Of a stretch of DNA of 12,354 bases, positions 5,690 through 12,354 are shown piece after piece. A program made the position numbers and the translations under genes. The notes beneath the pieces are model-generated. The model searched no databases and was not told the DNA's origin. It saw only the letters and a program-made list of their open reading frames with translations. The stretch comes from an uncultured Chloroflexota bacterium (GTDB lineage Bacteria > Chloroflexota > Anaerolineae > Aggregatilineales > Phototrophicaceae): positions 1 through 12,354 of the forward strand of contig CALKIA010000167.1 in assembly GCA_937988705.1 (NCBI GenBank). The letters are read 5' to 3'. The number at the start of each line of letters is the position of its first letter. The stretch's first letter is position 1.

Positions 5690-8600
5690 CTAACCTTCGC
5701 TGTCCAAGTGATTCTGCGCCTGCTTGATTTTGCGGCGCGTTGGCTCATGTGCGGGGTCAATTCTGAGTGCCCGCTCAAAGGCCGCAACAGCCCGCTCGTA
5801 ATTTTCGATCATCATCCACGTATCGCCGTAATTATGCCAGAACCACGCATCGTCGGCGTTAAATGCGACGGCTTGCTCGTAGGCTTGCAGCGCATCATCC
5901 CATTGACTGAGCGCCGCATACGCCAGCCCCATACCGTTCCACGCCCAACCATAAGTGGGTTCGAGCGCGACCGCCTGCTCGTAGCTGGCGACCGCCTTGC
6001 GATGTTCGCCCAACCGCCGCAGCACCTGACCACGCCGCGCCCACCCGATCGCGTTATTCGGGATCGCCGCCGTCGCGCGGTCGATGACCGCAAGCGCGTC
6101 CTTCTTCTTGCCCATTTCCAGCAGCAGATCGACCAGATTGGTGTAGTACCAGATCACGCTGCCGTCTTCGCTCAGCGCGCGTTCATAGCTGGCGATGGCT
6201 TCTTCCCGCCGACTCAAGGCTTCCAGCGCCAGTCCGCGCCCGTTCCAGGCCCACGCGTAATGCTGGTTGATCCCCAAGGCGTTATCGTAAGCTTCGAGGG
6301 CATTCTCGTGGCGCTCCAGCCGACGGTAGGCTTGGCCGAGCTTGGCCCACGTTTCCGCGTGCTCGGGGTGCTGACGCGCCGATTTTTCGAGCGTGTCGGC
6401 GGCGGCGCGGAAGTGATTGAGCGAGAGCAGCGTTTCCGCCAGATTGTACCAGTACCAGACATCGCCGGGATCGATTTCGGTCGCCTTGCGAAACGACATC
6501 AGCGCGTCGTCATGCCGACCGAGCGCCGCCAGTGTCAAGCCGCGCCCGTTCCACGCCCAGCTATAACCGGGTTCGTACTCCGTCGCCAGCGTATAGGCTT
6601 TGAGCGCGTCATCGTGGCGCTCCAGACGGCGATACACCTGACCGAGTTTCGCCCACAATTTACCGTTCTTCGCATCCGTTTTGATCGCGGTATTGAGCAG
6701 CACGGCCGCCTGTTCCGCCTGATTGAGCGAGAGCAGGTTGTCGGCTTGCTGCATCAGGTACAACGCGTCTTCGGGGGCGGCGGCGGTTGCCTGCTGGAAG
6801 GAGTCGCGCGCTTCGTTGCGGCGGCCGAGCGCCTCCAGCGTGATGCCCCGCTCATTCCACGCCCACGCATAATCCGGTTCGATTTGCAGGGCGCGGTCAT
6901 ACGCCTTAAGCGCCTCGTCGTAACGGCCCAATTGGCGCAGGACGTTGCCTAAGCGCGCCCACGTCCGGGCGTGGGTCGTGTTGACCTGCGTCGCCCGTTC
7001 GAGGATGGGCAGCGCGTCTTCATGCCGACCGAGCAGCGCGTACACGTTGCCGAGGTTGTACCAGTGCCACACATCCCCCGGTGCGATCTCGGTCGTGCGG
7101 CGGTAGGATTCCAGGGCCTCGGCGTGTCGCCCGAGCTGCTCCAGCACAATGCCGCGCCCGTTGAGCGCCCACGCGTAATCCGGTTGCAGATCGATGGCCC
7201 GGTTGTAGGCGGTCAGCGCCTCGTCCAGACGGCGCAGATAGCGCAGCACCTGTCCCATTTTCGCCCAGCTAAACGCGTGTTTAGGATCGACACGGATCGC
7301 TTCCTGCGCCGACTCCAGTGCTTCGTCGTACTGGCGCAGTTCGACGAACAGTTCGGTGATGTTGTACCAGTGCCAGACTTCTTTGGGTTCGTAGCGGGCC
7401 GCGCGTTTAAAGGCTTGCAGCGATTCGCGGTAGTCGCCGAGCATTTTTAAGACCAGACCGTAGCCGTTTTGCGCCCACGCATAGGTCGGCTTGAGGCGAA
7501 TCGCCTGCTGATAGGCTTCGAGCGCCTGCGGATACTGGTGCAGATCGCGGTGCAGTTGGCCGAGCTTCGCCCAGGTTTCGGCGTGCTCCGGGTCGATGCG
7601 CAGCGCCTGTTCGAGATACGCCAGCGCTTCAGTCGGGCGCTCCATACTGCGCAGCACGTCCGCCTGATTCGCCCAGTTCCACGGGTCGTTCGCATCGAGC
7701 GCGGCGGCGGTCTTGTGGCATTCAAGCGCTTGCTCGTAATCGCCCAACCGCTCGTAGACGATGCCTTTGCCCTTCCACGACGAAATGTTGTTCGGCTGAA
7801 TGCGCAGCGCCTCATCGTAGCACACCAGCGCATCACGATAGCGTTCCAGCAGGCGCAGCGTGCGGCCCTTGCGCGCCCAGGCCCACGCGTAATTCGGCTG
7901 GAGCGCCAGCGCTTGATCATAGGCGATCAGCGCCTCGTCGTAACGCCGCAGTTCGGTCAGCGAATAGCCTTTGTCGACCAGTTCGCGCGCTTCGAGCGCC
8001 TGCCCCGTGATTTCGAGGACGGGCGGCTCACCCGTGAGCAGCGTGTAGACGTTCATCAGCTGCTCGACCACTTCTTTCCACGTCGCCGGACGCTCGGCGG
8101 GGTTTTTGGCGAGACACGCGCGCAGGAGCGCCATGAGTTCCGGCGCATCGGGCGGGAGGGCGCTCAACGTCGGCACTTCTTCGAGGTGCATGTGCAGCCA
8201 CGCCTCGAACTTCTTCACAGAGAAGATCGTCTGCCCGGTCAGCATTTCGTACAGCATGCAGCCGAAGGAGTAGATATCCGAGCGCACATCCACATCGACC
8301 GAACGACACTGCTCCGGCGACATGTACGGCGCTGTCCCGATGATCGCACCGACGCGGGTCAGGCGCTCACTCGCTTGCGTCGCGTCGTCTTCGGTGACGA
8401 ACGGCAGATCTTCAGCTTCCAGCGAGCGCACGAGGCCGAAATCGGTCACTTTGGCGATGCGGTCGTGCGTGACTAGAATATTCGCGGGCTTGAGGTCGCG
8501 GTGGACCAGCCCCGGCATGCGCTGCGTCGCGTGCTGCATGCCGAGCGCGATGTGTAAGCCAAATTCGAGCGACTGCTGCACATTCAGGCGCTTGTGGTCG

Positions 8601-9718
8601 ATCCAACTGCGCAGGTCGGCTTCCAGTCCTTCCGGCCCGCTGATGTGTTCGAGGATGATATACGGCTGCCCGCCGATATTCTGCACGAGCCGCGCCGCCA
8701 CAATGTAGCGGTGCTTTTCCAGCCGCACCCACGTCAGCGCCTCTTGCATGAAGCGTTTAACCGCGCGTTCATTTTCAAGAAATTTCGTCTGGAACGTCTT
8801 GAGCGCGACGGCTTCGCGTTCACTCCGGTCGTAGCACAGGTAAACCACGCCCATGCCCCCGCGCTTGACCAGCACCACTTCGTAGCGGTCGCCGATCACG
8901 TCACCCACATCGAAGGCGTCGCTTTCGTCATGGCTGTGCGGGCGGTGTCGGGTTGGCTTGGAACCACCGCGCTTCGGGCCACGGGGCAGCTCTTCGATCG
9001 AGGTCAGGTCGAGCAGGCGCGCATCATCGACGCGCGTCTCGCTCACGTTGGAGTCTTCGTCCAGCGGAACGGGCAGCGCGGAGTCGGCGCGCGTCATGTC
9101 GGCGGCGGTCACATCGCTGATGCCGACCGGGCTGTCGTTGTACGCGACGGTGTGATCTTCGATGATAGTGGGCGCGGCGTGCCGTTCTTCCACCACTGAC
9201 TGTTCCCCGCTGGCGCCGCCGCGATACGCGTTCAGCAGTTCGTTGATTAACTGGGTGTCCACCGACACGCCATCTTCGAGGACAGCCGTCTCCTCGTCCA
9301 TTTCTTCATCGCCCGCCAGCGCCCACAGCACCACGGCGACATTCTTGCGCAGCGGATTGATGCGTGCCACGTCGATCAGCCAGTCGGTGTACAAATCCAT
9401 GGCGTGGATCGCCGCCGCTCGATCAACGTTGGTCTGTGCCTTGGCGAGCGCGCGGCGGTAGGCGGCCAGCGTTTTACCGACGTAGAAAATCAACAGCCGC
9501 TGCTGGCTAGTGATCGATTTTTGGGCACACAGGTCGCCGAGCGCGAAGTCATCGTCCGGTTCGGCACGGTGCAGAGCCACCCGCCCCAACTGCCGGATTT
9601 CGGTGTTAGGGTCATTGGCGAACAAGTCACGTTGATTGTGCGGGTGGTTCTGACGGAGCAGCCGGTCACCCGCAGCCGGACTTTTACGTCCGGTCTGTGG
9701 GACAGGGGGGATCGTCAT
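5690..9718 (-). CDS. Cytosolic Ser/Thr protein kinase with 22 C-terminal TPRs
   Basis: A 1342-residue Hanks-type kinase fused to a TPR superhelix. Residues 1-270 are a non-catalytic N-terminal region: a helical part at about 60-140, then an acidic Thr/Asp-rich linker. The kinase domain (about 278-560) has a glycine loop KRGGMG (285-290), K307 in VALK, E326 for the salt bridge, HRDLKPAN (H406, D408, N413), DFG (426-428), and SPE (467-469). All catalytic residues are present. TPRs begin at about 575. Residues 711-1322 are eighteen 34-residue TPRs with no indels, arranged as six 102-residue triplets. No transmembrane segment is visible, unlike many bacterial kinases, so it should be soluble. The ATG overlaps the Clp gene stop (ATGA), and the FHA gene follows after 4 nt. 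The kinase probably phosphorylates itself, the FHA protein's partners, or Clp substrates; targets are unknown. Confidence 0.95.
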   Translation of the reverse strand: MTIPPVPQTGRKSPAAGDRLLRQNHPHNQRDLFANDPNTEIRQLGRVALHRAEPDDDFALGDLCAQKSITSQQRLLIFYVGKTLAAYRRALAKAQTNVDRAAAIHAMDLYTDWLIDVARINPLRKNVAVVLWALAGDEEMDEETAVLEDGVSVDTQLINELLNAYRGGASGEQSVVEERHAAPTIIEDHTVAYNDSPVGISDVTAADMTRADSALPVPLDEDSNVSETRVDDARLLDLTSIEELPRGPKRGGSKPTRHRPHSHDESDAFDVGDVIGDRYEVVLVKRGGMGVVYLCYDRSEREAVALKTFQTKFLENERAVKRFMQEALTWVRLEKHRYIVAARLVQNIGGQPYIILEHISGPEGLEADLRSWIDHKRLNVQQSLEFGLHIALGMQHATQRMPGLVHRDLKPANILVTHDRIAKVTDFGLVRSLEAEDLPFVTEDDATQASERLTRVGAIIGTAPYMSPEQCRSVDVDVRSDIYSFGCMLYEMLTGQTIFSVKKFEAWLHMHLEEVPTLSALPPDAPELMALLRACLAKNPAERPATWKEVVEQLMNVYTLLTGEPPVLEITGQALEARELVDKGYSLTELRRYDEALIAYDQALALQPNYAWAWARKGRTLRLLERYRDALVCYDEALRIQPNNISSWKGKGIVYERLGDYEQALECHKTAAALDANDPWNWANQADVLRSMERPTEALAYLEQALRIDPEHAETWAKLGQLHRDLHQYPQALEAYQQAIRLKPTYAWAQNGYGLVLKMLGDYRESLQAFKRAARYEPKEVWHWYNITELFVELRQYDEALESAQEAIRVDPKHAFSWAKMGQVLRYLRRLDEALTAYNRAIDLQPDYAWALNGRGIVLEQLGRHAEALESYRRTTEIAPGDVWHWYNLGNVYALLGRHEDALPILERATQVNTTHARTWARLGNVLRQLGRYDEALKAYDRALQIEPDYAWAWNERGITLEALGRRNEARDSFQQATAAAPEDALYLMQQADNLLSLNQAEQAAVLLNTAIKTDAKNGKLWAKLGQVYRRLERHDDALKAYTLATEYEPGYSWAWNGRGLTLAALGRHDDALMSFRKATEIDPGDVWYWYNLAETLLSLNHFRAAADTLEKSARQHPEHAETWAKLGQAYRRLERHENALEAYDNALGINQHYAWAWNGRGLALEALSRREEAIASYERALSEDGSVIWYYTNLVDLLLEMGKKKDALAVIDRATAAIPNNAIGWARRGQVLRRLGEHRKAVASYEQAVALEPTYGWAWNGMGLAYAALSQWDDALQAYEQAVAFNADDAWFWHNYGDTWMMIENYERAVAAFERALRIDPAHEPTRRKIKQAQNHLDSEG
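5753..7588 (-). repeat. Six tandem 306-bp coding units (three-TPR super-repeat)
   Basis: Within the kinase gene, residues 711-1322 are six consecutive 102-residue units. Each consists of TPR type A (signature W-A-K-L-G-Q), type B (YAWAWNGRGL) and type C (DVWYWYNL). Every TPR is exactly 34 residues. Units start at residues 711, 813, 915, 1017, 1119 and 1221. At the DNA level, third positions differ widely between units that are similar in protein, so the amplification is old and the triplet pattern is selected. Four irregular TPRs (about 575-710) precede it, and a 20-residue tail follows. Confidence 0.9.
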
Positions 9719-12087
9719 GAATGGGTCGCCTGGGTTTCAAAACGTAAACCGTTTTCGCCCACATCCACGAGGATCGTGTCGCCGGGGACGAAAACATCTT
9801 CGAGAATCTTGGAGCTCAATGGACGAGTGAGCATCCGTTCAATGGCGCGACGCAGCGGACGCGCCCCGTTGATCGGATCGTAACCCTTTTGCAGGATGTA
9901 TTCGCGCGCGGCGTCCGCGATCTTGAGCGTGAGCTTTTGCTCACGTAGACGTGCGTACAGGTCTTCAAACTGGCGGTCGAGGATCAGGCGCAGTGTTTCC
10001 TGCCCCAGTTCATGGAACACGACCACTTCGTCGAGGCGGTTCAGAAATTCCGGGCGGAAATAGCGGCTGAGGTACGCCGTGTAATCCGGGATGCGCGTCG
10101 ACCCCGTGAAGCCGATCACTTTGCCCGCTTCTTCCGTACCGATGTTGCTCGTCATAATGAACACGGAGTGCCGCGCATCGACATAGCGCCCGTGCGCGTC
10201 GCTCAACCGACCTTCGTCAAACACTTGCAGGAAGATGTCATAGACTTCCGGCGCGGCCTTCTCAATTTCGTCGAGCAGCACCACCGAGTAGGGCTTGCGG
10301 CGCAGCGCATCGGTGAGCTGACCGCCGCGCTGATTGTCTTTGTAGCCGGGCGGTGACCCGATCAGCCGGGCGACCGTGTGCGCGTCGTGAAATTCGGACA
10401 TATCGAGGCGAATCATCGCTTCGTCGTTGCCGAACAGGAATTCCGCCAGCGCGCGCGCCAGCTCGGTTTTGCCGACGCCGGATGGCCCGAGGAACAGGAA
10501 CACGCCGATCGGGCGGTCGGGATCACGCAGACCCGCGCGCGCCGTCTTGATCGCATCGGCAACCGTCCCCACCGCTTCATCCTGCCCGATCACGCGCTTG
10601 TAGAGCGTCTTTTCCACTTCGGAAAGGCGGCGGCGTTCATCCTTCGTCAGTTCGTTGAGCGGGATGCCCGTCCATTCGGAGAGCACGGCGGCGATATTTT
10701 CGACGCGCACTTCTTCCATCGATTTGGCGTCCGGTTCATCATCCTGAATGGTGCGGATGGTGACGCGCGCGCACGCTTCATCGATGAGATCGAGCGCCTT
10801 ATCCGGCAGGCGGCGATCTGGCAGGTAGCGCACCGCCATGCGCACCGCCGATTCGAGCGCTTCCGCTCGAATTGTGACGCCGTGATGCTGTTCCAGCCGC
10901 TTGCGCTGGCCGAGTAGGATTGTCAGGGTGTCTTCTTCGCTCGGTTCTTCGATGTCGATGGGGCGGAAGCGCCGATCCAGCGCCGGGTCTTGCGCGATGG
11001 CGCGGCGATACTCTTCGTGTGTGGTCGCGCCGATGCAAATGATCTCGCCGCGCGCTAAGGCGGGCTTGAGGATGTTGGCCGCGTCCAGATTGCTGTCAAT
11101 CGTGTCGCCTGCGCCGACGATGGTGTGAATCTCGTCGATGAACAGGATCACGTTGCCCGCCCGCGCCGCTTCTTCGACGATGCCGATCAGCCGTTCTTCA
11201 AACTGCCCGCGTAGACTCGTCCCCGCGACCAGCGTGCCGATCTCGATCTGCACGATGCGGCGGTTGAGCAGCGACTTTGGCGCAGATCCGTCATGGATGG
11301 CGTAGGCCAACCCTTCGACGACAGCCGTTTTACCGACACCTGCATCGCCGAGCAGCAGCGGGTTGTTCTTCTTGCTGCGGGCCAGCGTGCGCGCCACCTG
11401 CCGGATTTCGCGTTCACGGGCGATCGCCGGGCCGAGCTTGCCATCTGCCGCTTGCGCGGAGAGGTCGCGCCCGTATTTATCAAGCAGGGGCGTGGGCATG
11501 CGATTGCTCGACGTGTGCCGCGGCGGCGGGTCAATCTCGACCGAGTCTTGCAGAAATTCGTCCGACATGAATTCGTCCATGTCGAACAGATCATCGGCGT
11601 CATCCGAAGCGATCGGGCTGGCTGCAAGTTCTTTTTCGTAGGCTTCTGTGAGCAGACGCTGTAACCACTGGTTGACGTTGAAGCCCATTTCTACCAGTTT
11701 ACGGATGGGCACGCTCTCGCCTTCTTGCAGCATGGCGAGCAGCACGTGCGATTCTTCCACTTCGTCCGCCTCTTCGCGGTCAGCGAGGAAGATCGCCAGC
11801 GATAAAACCATTTCGGCGCGGGGTGTCAATGGGAGGAGATTGTCGAGAGCGCCTTCACCCGTCCCTACATCCCGGCGGATTTCATTCCGCACGGTGCGGG
11901 GATTCAAGCCTGCGCGGCGCAGCAAATTCGATGTCGCGCCGTTGTCAATTTTGGTCGCCACGATGAACAGATGCTCGACGCCGACGTAGTTGTGTCCCAG
12001 TCGACGCGATTCTTCCGACGCGGCTGCCAATAAACCCGCGCAGCGTTTGCGGATTTCCTTCTCTGGAATGTCAGGCGGAGGTGTCAC
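9715..12087 (-). CDS. Divergent Clp/Hsp100 AAA+ unfoldase (ClpA/ClpC-like, no middle domain)
   Basis: ATP-driven protein unfoldase, 790 residues from GTG 12087. The order is a Clp_N double repeat (about 8-148), an acidic linker (about 155-190), then AAA+ D1 with Walker A GDAGVGKT (247-254), Walker B ILFIDE (314-319) and arginines R372/R373. AAA+ D2 follows, with Walker A GPSGVGKT (534-541), Walker B VVLLDE, R684 in FLNRLD, and sensor 2 GARPLRR (741-747). VIGF (657-660) occupies the ClpP-docking loop. D1 runs into D2 through a short acidic connector (about 447-462), with no coiled-coil middle domain. The D1 pore loop reads TSLRG instead of the canonical KYRG, and D2 reads GYKD instead of GYVG. 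TTG codons at 12141 and 12105 also open the frame, but the first lies inside the promoter. It is first gene of the operon, overlapping the kinase start by 4 bp. Confidence 0.93.
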   Translation of the reverse strand: MTPPPDIPEKEIRKRCAGLLAAASEESRRLGHNYVGVEHLFIVATKIDNGATSNLLRRAGLNPRTVRNEIRRDVGTGEGALDNLLPLTPRAEMVLSLAIFLADREEADEVEESHVLLAMLQEGESVPIRKLVEMGFNVNQWLQRLLTEAYEKELAASPIASDDADDLFDMDEFMSDEFLQDSVEIDPPPRHTSSNRMPTPLLDKYGRDLSAQAADGKLGPAIAREREIRQVARTLARSKKNNPLLLGDAGVGKTAVVEGLAYAIHDGSAPKSLLNRRIVQIEIGTLVAGTSLRGQFEERLIGIVEEAARAGNVILFIDEIHTIVGAGDTIDSNLDAANILKPALARGEIICIGATTHEEYRRAIAQDPALDRRFRPIDIEEPSEEDTLTILLGQRKRLEQHHGVTIRAEALESAVRMAVRYLPDRRLPDKALDLIDEACARVTIRTIQDDEPDAKSMEEVRVENIAAVLSEWTGIPLNELTKDERRRLSEVEKTLYKRVIGQDEAVGTVADAIKTARAGLRDPDRPIGVFLFLGPSGVGKTELARALAEFLFGNDEAMIRLDMSEFHDAHTVARLIGSPPGYKDNQRGGQLTDALRRKPYSVVLLDEIEKAAPEVYDIFLQVFDEGRLSDAHGRYVDARHSVFIMTSNIGTEEAGKVIGFTGSTRIPDYTAYLSRYFRPEFLNRLDEVVVFHELGQETLRLILDRQFEDLYARLREQKLTLKIADAAREYILQKGYDPINGARPLRRAIERMLTRPLSSKILEDVFVPGDTILVDVGENGLRFETQATHS

Positions 12088-12129
12088 AGGTTCGTCCCAA
12101 AACAATGCTTGTACCTGAAGTCTGCCGCA

Positions 12130-12159
12130 AGTATAACGCAAAGCCGACCCATTCGTGAA
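12130..12159 (-). promoter_or_regulatory. Probable promoter of the Clp-kinase-FHA operon
   Basis: On the minus strand, -10 TATACT (12130-12135, 5/6 match) and -35 TTCACG (12154-12159, 4/6 match) are 18 bp apart. The predicted transcript would start near 12123, ruling out the TTG at 12141. That leaves GTG 12087 (leader about 36 nt) or TTG 12105 (leader about 18 nt, AGGT 8 nt before it) as the Clp start. Moderate motif quality. Confidence 0.45.
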
Positions 12160-12189
12160 AAAGACCTTTTTACCAAATTCGTTTTTTCG

Positions 12190-12354
12190 TCAGACCTCAG
12201 TGGCGAACGTTTTCACACGGGCGCAGTGCAGCACGTCAGTGTCTAGCCCAACCTGTGCGCCAGTGGCTCTAGCCATGCCGACAAATTTCGGAATCATTGT
12301 AAAGTTACTATTCACGGTGCGGGATGAGCTGCGGCGCATCTCTATCGGCAAATG
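12190..12354. other. Right-edge segment with unresolved short open frames
   Basis: Two overlapping open frames run off the right edge. On the plus strand, ATG 12275 opens a 26-codon start (MPTNFGIIVKLLFTVRDELR...) without a clear ribosome site. On the minus strand, a frame enters from the edge and stops at TGA 12190-12192 (ending ...VKTFATEV). I recognise neither and both contain rare-looking codons. The plus-strand frame would be a gene divergent from the Clp operon; the minus-strand frame would be the tail of a preceding gene. At most one is likely real. Confidence 0.25.

Noticed and set aside
5753..7588. 306-bp periodicity as a possible CRISPR or noncoding satellite array
   Set aside because: The period is an exact multiple of 34 codons, and the frame encodes canonical TPRs without stops, so it is a coding repeat.
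5543..8476. Long plus-strand open frames opposite the kinase-TPR gene
   Set aside because: They mirror the TPR repeats, show the same 34-codon periodicity as the sense gene, and have low-complexity Arg/Val/Gln-rich translations. They are shadows.
5308..12087. Part of a type VI secretion locus (ClpV, PpkA, Fha)
   Set aside because: The Clp carries a Clp_N domain and a ClpP-docking VIGF loop, the kinase has a TPR rather than a membrane and periplasmic region, and no Tss genes are present in the window.

Overview
The window is GC-rich, and nearly every gene lies on the minus strand. It looks like a free-living bacterium, most plausibly a Chloroflexota (Anaerolineae-like) genome. This is an inference from three things: large soluble Ser/Thr kinase-TPR proteins next to FHA proteins, a liv transporter cluster carrying an acyl-CoA ligase, and GC-rich intergenic hairpin repeats of the CCCCTCACCCCC...CTCTCCC and GTAGGGGC...GCCCCTAC kinds. 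No rRNA or tRNA is visible to confirm the taxon.

Right-hand module (5308-12087, read right to left): a three-gene operon with almost no spacing. First comes a divergent Clp/Hsp100 unfoldase with two AAA+ modules and a ClpP-docking IGF loop. It has no middle domain, and its pore loops are altered. Next, with a 4-bp ATGA overlap, is a 1342-residue cytosolic Ser/Thr kinase carrying 22 TPRs. Eighteen of these form six perfect copies of a three-TPR, 102-residue super-repeat. Four bases after its stop begins a small FHA-domain protein. A phospho-signalling circuit (kinase writes pThr, FHA reads it, TPR scaffolds, Clp remodels or degrades) is the natural reading. I consider it the best candidate here for an undescribed system.

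Middle (4020-5307): a monoacylglycerol lipase/lysophospholipase-like hydrolase, preceded by a palindromic GTAGGGGC repeat. It is followed by about 325 bp without a gene. That stretch contains several hairpins, including a nested and possibly pseudoknotted fold, then a good promoter and a LacI-type operator-like site facing livG.

Left-hand module (1-4007): a branched-chain amino acid-type ABC transporter operon, livG, then an AMP-forming acyl-CoA ligase (TAATG overlap), then livH, which is cut by the window edge. Between the ligase and livH sits a unit of about 530 bp: a DUF559 (PD-(D/E)XK/Vsr-like) nuclease gene flanked by inverted copies of a roughly 45-bp hairpin-forming repeat. It looks like a small mobile unit that entered the operon.
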